From NCBI GenBank assembly GCA_030704615.1, contig CM060732.1:3658001-3722000 (forward strand): a stretch of DNA of 64,000 nt, in the 5' to 3' direction. Made by a program: the position numbers and the translations under genes. This DNA is from Takakia lepidozioides (taxonomy: Eukaryota; Streptophyta; Takakiopsida; Takakiales; Takakiaceae). Shown piece after piece: positions 23,738-33,200 of the stretch; within the stretch, counting starts at the first letter, position 1; the number at the start of each line of letters is the position of its first letter. The notes beneath the pieces were generated by a model that was given only the letters and a program-made list of their open reading frames with translations, made no database searches and was not told the origin of the DNA.

Positions 23738-24606
23738 CCGAATTTCCAGATCAGGGCTCCGAAAATGGCTAAGTCCCTAGGGTGGTTGGCCCTGAACTGG
23801 AAATTCGGCGTCATTTTTCCAGGTCAAGGCCATATGGGACAGCCATTTTCGGGCCGGACCTGGGAAAATGGCGCCGAATTTCCAGTCAGGGCTCCGAAAA
23901 TGGCTAAGTCCCTAGGGTGCTGGCCCTGAACTGGAAATTCGGCGCCATTTTTCCAGTTCTGGGCCCTATTGCCGTTTTGGGACTTAGCCATTTTCGGGCC
24001 GGACCTGGGAAAATGGCGCCGAATTTCCAGTCAGGGCTCCGAAAATGGCTAAGTCCCTAGGGTGGCTGGCCCTGAACTGGAAATTCGGCGCCATTTTTCC
24101 AGTTCTGGGCCATATTGCCCTTGTGGGACTTAGCCATTTTCGGGCCGGACCTGGGAAAATGGCGCCGAATTTCCAGTCAGGGCTCCGAAAATGGCTGAGT
24201 CCCTAGGGTGGCTGGCCCTGAACTGGAAATTCGGCGCCATTTTTCCAGTTCTCGACCATATTGCCCTTGTGGGACTTAGCCATTTTCGGGCCGGACCTGG
24301 GAAAATGGCGCCGAATTTCCAATCAGGGCTCCGAAAATGGCTGAGTCCCTAGGGTGGCTGGCCCTGAACTGGAAATTCGGCGCCATTTTTCCATTTCTAG
24401 GCCCTATTGCCGTTCTAGGACTTAGCCATCTTCGGGCCAAACCAGGAAAAATGGCGCCGAATTTCCAGTTCAGGGCTCCCAAGATGGCTAAGTCCCTAGG
24501 GTGGCAGTCACCGAAAACCAAAATTCGGCGTCATTTTCCCATTTCTAGGCCCACTCAGATCCACCCCAACCTGGGAAAATGGTGCCGAATTTGCAGTTCA
24601 GGGACC
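23738..24606. repeat. Palindromic array inside an intron of the methyltransferase gene
   Basis: About a dozen motif copies lie wholly within the 934-bp intron 23697-24630. The unit is 144-147 bp and occurs about five and a half times. Each unit holds two opposed half-variants (AATTCGGCGCCATTTTTCC and GGAAAATGGCGCCGAATT) and two opposed copies of GACTTAGCCATTTTCGG, so the unit is itself an imperfect inverted repeat. Adjacent units are nearly identical. Confidence 0.9.
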
Positions 24607-25454
24607 TCATTGTGTTTTTCATGAATGCAGGTACTGCAAGTTCTCCCTTTTGGAGAAAGGTCATTTGTCTTTCGAGCCACCATTCTTCCTGGCATGGAGG
24701 AACCCTAGGGCTGACTCCATGTACACTGACGTAATTGCGAAGGAGTGGCATCTGGAACATTTGCGTGATTGCCCTTGGTATGTGGACCTTCCGCCCGACA
24801 TGCTCGACCCATCCGAGTTTCAATTGAAGCTGGATGTTGAGGCCCGACGAAACCGGGCTCCGCTGCCTCCGCTGGGTGCAAAAGAGGCAAAAGCGCTTGC
24901 GAACTCCAGGAAAGCGGCAGAGCTTGCTCAGGCAGGAATTCAGTAGAAATTGAATGAGAAGAGTAAAGGCCAAAGGAAAAGGACAAGGAAGCAAGTGAGT
25001 GCAGTAACACCCAAAAAACAGAAAACCATTGGGGCATCGGAGCAGGCGCAGGAGGGGACCCAAGAGAGTGACTCGGACGACGACTTTGTTCAAGGTCCTG
25101 CGACTGCTGTTGCTGCTACCCAGTCACCGGTCGTTCGGGTTCCCAAGTCAGTTCGGAGTAGGACTGGCTCTGCCAAGAAGTTGGCATTTGAGGGCGAGCC
25201 TACACGGCCGTATTCGGCGGTGACGTTTACGCACAGGCCAAAGCTAGAACCTCCAACCATCATCCAATGCGTCAATGAGAGCTTCCTTGACGCTCTCGCT
25301 GCCAGGGTGAAGAAGGTGGCACACAGCAAGTCTCTGACGGAGCAGAAGGGGAAAGCCAAGAAGAGGGCTGCCGGTATAGAGCCTAAAGACACCCCTGGTT
25401 TTGAGGCCATGATGGAATTCTTCACGGCTGTGAGCACGGATTGCAAGAGCACTC

Positions 25455-25477
25455 GGGGGGGGGGGGGGGGGGGGGGG
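25455..25477 (+). repeat. Run of 23 G residues in the coding region
   Basis: It would encode a Gly tract just before motif IV of the methyltransferase. Such a run slips easily, so the reading frame across it is not reliable; it may also differ from the true sequence. Confidence 0.85.
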
Positions 25478-27026
25478 CTGGACATGATTCTCCTCGACAT
25501 TCCAGATGGGGAGCTGCTGGAGGGCCTGGATGGTGTGCCCACTTGGAACAGGTTTACTGAGGACTACTGGAAAGCCGGGTTTGGGCTGGCGGGGATGCTT
25601 ATGGATGACGGTGGATGTGTGGTTGTCCTTGCCACAAGAGGGAAGACCACAGAGAATGCGGTGGCAAGGTGGACACCGAAAAGTGTCACCCCGGTCCTCC
25701 TCAGAAAATGGTTCTGCATCAATACATAGGGGTTGCGAACAGAGGGCCAAAGTGTAAGTTATCAATCTATTGCATTCACCTCATATTGTGGTGTATCTAA
25801 ACAAGATCCCGGAGTTGATCCCTATTTTGTTGGATGTGCAGACATTGGTGTTTGAGGCATATTGCTTTGTGAAGAGAGGGTCTACGTTCAAATTCCGCAA
25901 CGACGGTCGTCTTGTTGATGCCGCTGTGGACCCTGTTACCTACGATGTCCTCTACAACTATGTGCCCCACTCCAGTATGCCGAAGGACACAAAGACAGGC
26001 AAACCGTGGCGGTACAGCCGGACCCGGAGCCCTGCTTTCATCCAAACCCTCATGGAGCCGTGCTCGGATGTCCAAGGGCGGATTCTGGACCTCACATGCG
26101 GCACGGGTAAGCCTTCACGTGCTCAGTTTGTCCCCTGGCCCAATTGCAATTGCATGCCGCAAGCTATTAACCGCCCGCTTTGTTCCTCAAGTGCTTCAAT
26201 GTGGGCAGGGACGTTGTCCGACAAGCATGCGTTCGCCTTCGAGCCAGATACTGCCCTCCACAACTCGGAACTTACAGCGGCTGAACGTCTGCCGAAAGAG
26301 GAAGAGGCATCCTCGGAGGATGAGGAAAAATCCGAGAAGGAGCAGGGGGAGGAACAAGTTGGGATCGAGGCCGAGAGCCCCCGGTGTACGAGTGAGTGGT
26401 TGTAAGTTGCCTCCAGATTTCGTGAGGCACCTCCCTTCGCTCTCTTATTACCCTTTCTGCTTCTGCTGGTATTGACATTCTTGAAGTGGATTTGTTCTTA
26501 CTGTAGGATGCCAAGTACGGCAGGAGGGACGTCTACACCGGAGTTCATGGGCAGGAGGAACGTGCCTTTTTTTGCCAGGGGGGATTTCATGCCTAGTCCA
26601 GAAAGGGACTACATCCTTCATACTTATGCTGCCCAGCTTGCTTCGGTGTCCATTAGGAGGTGTTCCGAACCTAGTCGTGTACAGCAGATTTTAGACGAGG
26701 CAAGCCTCAAGAAAATGAAGATGAGGGAGGAGGCAACAGCTATTAGAGCCCGTCGGGCTCGTAGATTTGTGTTGGATTCTGCTGAGGAAAGTGGGGGAGA
26801 AGAGGCAGAAGATTCCCAGGAGGTGAGGTGGACAGTCCCCCAAGGAGAGGACGGCATTTTGAGAGGCATACTGCAACCGATGCATCACAGAGCTCGGAGG
26901 ATGGGGGGGATGAGGGGGATGAGGAAGAAGGAGGGCCAAGTTCCTCGGATGGTGTAGGAGAGTAGTTCCCATTCCTGCTATGACAGTTAGGACACACTTG
27001 TATAGACGTGGCTTGCCACCAAATTT

Positions 27027-27034
27027 GCAATAAA
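27027..27034 (+). terminator. Poly(A) signal of the methyltransferase gene
   Basis: CAATAAAATG lies 70 bases after the last open frame, at a normal distance for a plant polyadenylation signal. Confidence 0.5.
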
Positions 27035-27116
27035 ATGTTGCATTTCATTGCTATGACGAGTCCACATGACCCTATTTCCGTGCCTCCTAACCCTATTTCC
27101 GTGGACACAATTCGGC

Positions 27117-27170
27117 CCGCTCATGCTTTTTTTTTTTTCCGCTCATGTTCATGCCGCTCATGAAATAACA
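27117..27170 (-). repeat. Right terminal inverted repeat of the large transposon
   Basis: CCGCTCATG, ATGCCGCTCATGAAATAAC and an internal CCCGCTCATGC separated by a T run are complementary to the left end. The T run (about 12) is specific to this side. Confidence 0.65.
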
Positions 27171-27303
27171 GCCCCCTTGCCTGCTCTGCTGCACCGTGGT
27201 GGTTCTCACAGACCGATCCAACATTACCTGACTACAGACACAAGCAGCACACACAAGAGGTCATTTTGGGTTGATGGTCAAATCCTCCATGGGTCATGCC
27301 ACA

Positions 27304-27495
27304 AGGTCAAGGCCAATGTGGTGAGGGCACCTTCTTCTTCGACCTATTTCAGCCTGTTTTGCCTTCTCATCAGACTTTGCCATGAGATGCATACTGAATT
27401 GTCAAGGACAATGTGGTGAAGGCACCTTCTTCTTCGACCTATTTCAGCCTGTTTTTCCCTCTCATCAGACTCGGCCCTGAGATGCATATTGAATT
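27304..27495 (+). repeat. Tandem duplication, ~95-bp unit
   Basis: Two adjacent copies both read CAAGG.CAATGTGGTGA, then CACCTTCTTCTTCGACCTAT, then GAGATGCATA.TGAATT. They differ at a few positions. Confidence 0.85.
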
Positions 27496-27559
27496 CTGTA
27501 AGTTAGCTCGTTGGGTGGATCTGTGGTAGTTTGGAATGACTTTGACAAAAACAGATAGC

Positions 27560-29273
27560 AGAGATGAGGAGAAGCTTTGGTTCGTACACAGGCAGGGATA
27601 GATCGTGGACATGTATGCCAAATGTGGGAGGCATTTCAGCAGATTCAGATACGTTTGTCTGTCTCTTGCTTAAGTGCATCAAGATGAAAGGTCTGGAAGC
27701 TGGAAAGCAGGTGCACACTCACATTATCCAAAGTGGATTCACGCCAAGGATGCGAAGGGAGTTTTCAACACTATGGCTGAACAAGATGTGGTGTCGTGGC
27801 ACGCTGCAGAAACTTTAGAACAGAACAGGGACTCAAAAGCTCGACATTTGTTTGTGTTTGCAATGCATGTGCAAGCCTGGGATCTCTAGAAAAAGTGTGG
27901 TGTCGTGGCACGCGATGCTTGTGCCCAACCACATAACGTTTGTTTGCATGTGCAAGCCAGGCAGCCCTGGAAAAGGGCAAAGAGGTGCATGGTTGCATTG
28001 GGAAAGCTGGAATTGTACCAGATGTCATTCTGAACAATACCCTCGTGGACATGTATGCCAAATGTCGGAGGCATTCCAACATATTCAAATACGTCTCTTG
28101 CTTAAGTGCATCAAGATGAAAGGTCTAGAAACTGGAAAGCAGGTGCACACTCACATTATCCAAAGTGGATTCACGCCAAGTGTTTTTCTCCTTAACACCC
28201 TTGTCAACATGTATGTGTTAAGTGCGGGAGCATCATGGATGCTCACCAAGTGTTCAACCGAATGCCTCAACAATCGATCTTTGATCACGTGGAATATAAT
28301 GTTGGCAAGATTTACCAAGCATGGGTGTGGTAGGAATGCTTTGGAGACCTATGAGCAAATGCTGCACGAAGGGATGAAGCCCAACCACATCACATTTGTT
28401 TGTGTTTGCAATGCGTGTGCAAGCCTGGGAGCTCTGGAAAAGGGGAAAGAGGTCCATGGTGACATCATAAAGCTGGAATTGTACCAGATGTCATTCTGAA
28501 CACTGCCCTGGTGGACATGTATGCCAAATGTGGGTGCATTGAGGATGCAAAGGGAGTTTTCAATGCTATGGCTGAACAAGATGTGGTGTCGTGGCATGCA
28601 GGGTATGCACATCAGGGACGTCAGATTGTGGCTTTGGAGACCTATGATCAAATGATGTGGGCAGGGGTGAAGCCCAACCACATCACGTTTGTCTGCATTT
28701 GCAATGCATGTGCAAGCCTGACAGCCCTGGAAAAGGGCAAAGAGGTGCATGGTTGATCGGGAAAGCTGGAATTGTACCAGATGTCATTCTGAACAATACC
28801 CTCGTGGACATGTATGCCAAATGTCGGAGGCATTCCAACAAATTCCGATACGTTTGTCTGTCTCTTGCTTAAGTGCATCAAGATGAAAGGTCTGGAAGCT
28901 GGAAAGCAGGTGCACACTCACATTATCCAAAGTGGATTCACGCCAAGTGTTTTTCTCCTTAACACCCTTGTCAACATGTATGTGTTAAGTGTGGGAGCAT
29001 CATGGATGCTCACCAAGTGTTCAACTGAATGCCTCAACGATCGATCTTTGATCACGTGGAATATAATGTTGGCAGGATTTACCAAGCATGGGCGTGGTGG
29101 GAATGCTTTGGAGACCTATGAGCGAATGTTGCACGAAGGTTGAAGCCCAACCACATCACATCCGTTTGTGTTTGCAATGCGTGTGCAAGTCTGGGAGCTC
29201 TGGAAAAGGGGAAAAGATGTCCATGGTGACATCGTCAAAGCATTCTGAACACAACCTTCCGCCCATCATTTGC
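27560..29273 (+). pseudogene. PPR (PLS-type) gene fragments, tandemly duplicated and broken
   Basis: Frames such as LLKCIKMKGLEAGKQVHTHI, LNTLVNMYVLS, VDMYAKCGCIEDAKGVFNAM and VKPNHITFVCICNACASL are pentatricopeptide repeats of the plant organelle RNA-binding family. The segment starting AAGTGCATCAAGATGAAAGG occurs three times (about 27673, 28105 and 28870), so at least two duplications took place. Stops and frame changes occur every few hundred bases, and no E or DYW domain or transit peptide was found. These are dead copies of a gene whose product would act on organelle transcripts. Confidence 0.85.
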
Positions 29274-29690
29274 TCATAGGTCTCTAAAGCCTCCATCCCG
29301 CACCCTTGCTGTGCATATCTTGCAATCATCACACTCGACAACACCACATCACGTTCAGCCATACTGTCAAACACTCCATTTGCATCCTCGATGCACCCAC
29401 ATTTGACATACATGTCCACCAGGGCAGTGTTCATAATGACATCGGGTACAATTCCAGATTTGATAATGTCACCATGGACCTCTTGGCACTTTTCCAGGGC
29501 TGCCAGGCTTACACATGCATTGCAAATGCAAACAAACGTCATGTGGTTGGGCTTCACCCCCTCCGCACATCATTTGCTCATAGGTCTCCAAACCCTCCAT
29601 CCCGTGCCCTTGTTGTGCATATCCTGCAATCATCGCACTCCACGACACCACATCTCGTTCAGCCATACTATTGAACATTCCCTTCATATA
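29270..29690 (-). pseudogene. PPR gene fragments in inverted orientation
   Basis: Minus-strand frames read NHMTFVCICNACVSLAAL, TALVDMYVKCGCIEDANGVF and RDVVSWSAMIAGYAQQGHG, so these are PPR repeats of the same subfamily. They lie tail to tail against the plus-strand fragments. The join at about 29270 makes an imperfect long inverted repeat. Confidence 0.8.
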
Positions 29691-29722
29691 TGTCCACGAG
29701 GGTATTGTTCAGAATGACATTG

Positions 29723-30230
29723 TAAGGTCTGCACACGAGCACTCCAATTGATGTAGTTTTTAGAACCGTCAAGTTTGTCGTAGTCGCCAAACAAACGTGC
29801 TAACTCCATGGCTGGTGTCGAGCTAGTTTAGGAATTCCCTCACTAACTAGTTCTCTGCTTAAAAAAAATTGCTAATTCGCTAGCTTCGCTGGCGTTTCTC
29901 TCTCTCTCTCTGCTAACTCGCTCCAGAGGTGTCCCCTGTCGTGCGCATACATATCGCTACACAACTACATCGCTGTCCAAAACCACACAACATATGTGCA
30001 CACCAAACTCTAGTCTATCACTAGTCCACCACTAGTGCACCACTAGGCTGCCACTAGCCACCACTAGTGCAGCCACTAGTCCATCACTAGGCTGCCACTA
30101 GTCCATCACAATGATAAAGAAAGGAAATGATACAAGCATACAAGCTCTCTCAAACTCACACACTTGCACATGAAAACATCATTCATATATTAAGTCGAGC
30201 CAAGTGCACCCCACGTCATGGGGAATCGTT
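29723..30230 (-). mobile_element. Ty1-copia fragment: LTR end, leader and first codons of gag
   Basis: Read on the minus strand: LTR-like sequence (30230-29937) with CTAGTGG minisatellite units, ending CGCACGACA; then a leader with a GA microsatellite; then ATG at 29809 starting MELARLFGDYDKLDGSKNY. KLDGSNY-like starts are typical of plant Copia gag. It stops after about 29 codons and joins PPR sequence at about 29723. The LTR-like part recurs at 58682-59445 and partly at 45162-45488. Confidence 0.65.
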
Positions 30231-33200
30231 TGCTTCCAAACTTTGCCAGTACGTTTGAGACATCCTCTCACAAGTCCCGGACTAATATGAGATCAATCAA
30301 AATTCATTCGATGGCTCAACGGCTGGTTGGCCATCGAAATGATTTTGGTTCGCTTTGAGACTTGGCCAGTATGTTCAATGTACCATGTAAGAGGCCCCAA
30401 AGTAATATGAGATCAATCGAAATTTGTTCAATGGGCCAACGGATGGTTGCCCATCCAAATGATTTTCGTTCGCTTTGAGACTTGGCCGGTGTGTTCAACG
30501 TGCCCTCTCATACGTCCCAGTGTAATATGAGATCAATCGAAATTTGTTTGATGGGCCAATGAGGCGTTCAGTTGTCATCTGGTTTTTGTTCATTGCGAGA
30601 AAAAAAATCCTGCAATGCGTGCACGACTATTGCACCCATTGAACGGATGGGTTGAAGCCCATCTTTTGCCCGCATGTGCTTGAACATGTGTGCAACATAT
30701 GTTCGGAGACACAATAGACGAATAAATCATTTGCCTCCCCATCGACGCGCTCACCCCTCCAGCCATTCCAGAACTTAATTGAATTTAAATTAATTTTAAG
30801 CCAATAAATAGTTTGCACTGCCTTTCATTGGGGGTTTCTAGCACACATCGATTTTGTTTTTGGTTCAATTTTGTTCTGCGGCTTCAAGCATCCCACTGCT
30901 ACTCCCCCGCCAAAATTTGGACCAATAAAAAATAGACTTGGCCAGTATGTTCAATGTACCATGTAAGAGGCCCCAAAGTAATATGAGATCAATCGAAATT
31001 TGTTCAATGGGCCAACGGATGGTTGCCCATCCAAATGATTTTCGTTCGCTTTGAGACTTGGCCGGTGTGTTCAACGTGCCCTCTCATATGAGATCAATCA
31101 AAATTCATTCGATGGCTCAACGGCTGGTTGGCCATCGAAATGATTTTGGTTCGCTTTGAGACTTGGCCAGTATGTTCAATGTACCATGTAAGAGGCCCCA
31201 AAGTAATATGAGATCAATCGAAATTTGTTCAATGGGCCAACGGATGGTTGCCCATCCAAATGATTTTCGTTCGCTTTGAGACTTGGCCGGTGTGTTCAAC
31301 GTGCCCTCTCATACGTCCCAGTGTAATATGAGATCAATCGAAATTTGTTTGATGGGCCAATGAGGCGTTCAGTTGTCATCTGGTTTTTGTTCATTGCGAG
31401 AAAAAAAATCCTGCAATGCGTGCACGACTATTGCACCCATTGAACGGATGGGTTGAAGCCCATCTTTTGCCCGCATGTGCTTGAACATGTGTGCAACATA
31501 TGTTCGGAGACACAATAGACGAATAAATCATTTGCCTCCCCATCGACGCGCTCACCCCTCAAGCCATTCCAGAACTTAATTGAATTTAAATTAATTTTAA
31601 GCCAATAAATAGTTTGCACTGCCTTTCGTTGGGGGTTTCTGGCACGCATCGATTTTGTTTTTGGTTCAATTTTGTTCTGCGGCTTCCAGCATCCCACTGC
31701 TACTCCCCTGCCAAAATTTGGACCAATAAAAAATGCCCCCCAAAAAAAAGTGTTCTCTTCGCTCACTATTGCAGAACTCTTTATGAAGAGTGCATGAAGT
31801 AGAACACAAAACAAGTTTGGAGTGCAAAATAGGGAAGAAACTGTGGTTTTGGGTCCAAATGAATTTTGATCGCTCCCAAATTTGGCACGCACGTTGCATA
31901 TGGAGTCATTACATGCCCCATTCAAAAACAGAATGAAAAAAAAACATGAACACGCGAAACACAGTCCAACAGGTCCCAAAGTAATAGCAGATCCAACGGA
32001 GTACATTCAACGGGTGAACGGATGGTTGCCCATCCCAATCATTTTTGTTTGCTTCCAAACTTTGCCAGTACGTTTGAGACATCCTCTCACAAGTCCCGGA
32101 CTAATATGAGATCAATCAAAATTCATTCGATGGCTCAACGGCTGGTTGGCCATCGAAATGATTTTGGTTCGCTTTGAGACTTGGCCAGTATGTTCAATGT
32201 ACCATGTAAGAGGCCCCAAAGTAATATGAGATCAATCGAAATTTGTTCAATGGGCCAACGGATGGTTGCCCATCCAAATGATTTTCGTTCGCTTTGAGAC
32301 TTGGCCGGTGTGTTCAACGTGCCCTCTCATACGTCCCAGTGTAATATGAGATCAATCGAAATTTGTTTGATGGGCCAATGAGGCGTTCAGTTGTCATCTG
32401 GTTTTTGTTCATTGCGAGAAAAAAAATCCTGCAATGCGTGCACGACTATTGCACCCATTGAACGGATGGGTTGAAGCCCATCTTTTGCCCGCATGTGCTT
32501 GAACATGTGTGCAACATATGTTCGGAGACACAATAGACGAATAAATCATTTGCCTCCCCATCGACGCGCTCACCCCTCAAGCCATTCCAGAACTTAATTG
32601 AATTTAAATTAATTTTAAGCCAATAAATAGTTTGCACTGCCTTTCGTTGGGGTTTCTGGCACGCATCGATTTTGTTTTTGGTTCAATTTTGTTCTGCGGC
32701 TTCCAGCATCCCACTGCTACTCCCCTGCCAAAATTTGGACCAATAAAAAATGCCCCCAAAAAAAAGTGTTCTCTTCGCTCACTATTGCAGAACTCTTTAT
32801 GAAGAGTGCATGAAGTAGAACACAAAACAAGTTTGGAGTGCAAAATAGGGAAGAAACTGTGGTTTTGGGTCCAAATGAATTTTGATCGCTCCCAAATTTG
32901 GCACGCACGTTGCATATGGAGTCATTACATGCCCCATTCAAAAACAGAATGAAAAAAAAAACATGAACACGCGAAACACAGTCCAACAGGTCCCAAAGTA
33001 ATAGCAGATCCAACGGAGTACATTCAACGGGTGAACGGATGGTTGCCCATCCCAATCATTTTTGTTTGCTTCCAAACTTTGCCAGTACGTTTGAGACATC
33101 CTCTCACAAGTCCCGGACTAATATGAGATCAATCAAAATTCATTCGATGGCTCAACGGCTGGTTGGCCATCGAAATGATTTTGGTTCGCTTTGAGACTTG

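Larger units (their letters stand above)
21213..26957 (+). pseudogene. ParB-like domain plus DNA methyltransferase, transposon-borne multi-exon gene (decaying)
   Basis: Exon 1 (from 21213) gives a charged, Lys-rich N-terminal region (KKKKKAKH) ending in DILPDIPRPQTRS. After a one-base slip at a G run (about 22019) comes a ParB-like N-terminal domain with IPLCRLVSLQ, RPALPGDIDKL and the hallmark FYVWDGNHRLLAW (about 22315-22355). Introns with good GT-AG borders that keep frame include 22480-22598, 22789-22891, 23697-24630, 25754-25841 and 26107-26208. The last third is a base-amino type DNA methyltransferase of permuted order. A motif IV-like LLDIPDG (about 25490-25510) comes first. TLVFEAYCFVKRG and RSPAFIQTL follow. 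Motif I, DLTCGTGTLSDKHAFAFEPD, is rebuilt exactly by the 26107-26208 splice. LLDIPDG lacks the usual aromatic residue of (D/N/S)PP(Y/F/W), so activity is uncertain. TGA at 22247 and 22744, TAG at 24944 and 25727, and frameshifts near 23080 and in the T run at 26566 mark it as decayed. By family knowledge such proteins methylate adenine N6 or cytosine N4. A role on the element's own palindromes is my inference. Confidence 0.7.
13671..27177. mobile_element. Putative ~13.5-kb DNA transposon with MULE-like transposase and ParB-like/DNA methyltransferase gene
   Basis: Inverted termini bound the region. The left end reads TATTTCATGAGC, then GAGCGGCATGA and CATGAGCGGA (13677-13717). The right end, on the other strand, reads TTATTTCATGAGCGGCATGA and CATGAGCGGA (27170-27138). 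The two genes inside diverge from a central palindrome array. All copies of the GGCGCC-centred palindrome in the window fall between these ends. A 7-bp direct repeat, TGCCTGC, flanks the region at 13664-13670 and 27178-27184; it may be the target duplication but is short and not certain. That this is one mobile unit is inference from termini, motif confinement and gene content. Confidence 0.65.

Noticed and set aside
21213-26957. Bacterial contamination as source of the ParB-like/methyltransferase sequence
   Set aside because: Several GT-AG introns restore frame and motifs, and the gene lies between plant repeats within one continuous element.
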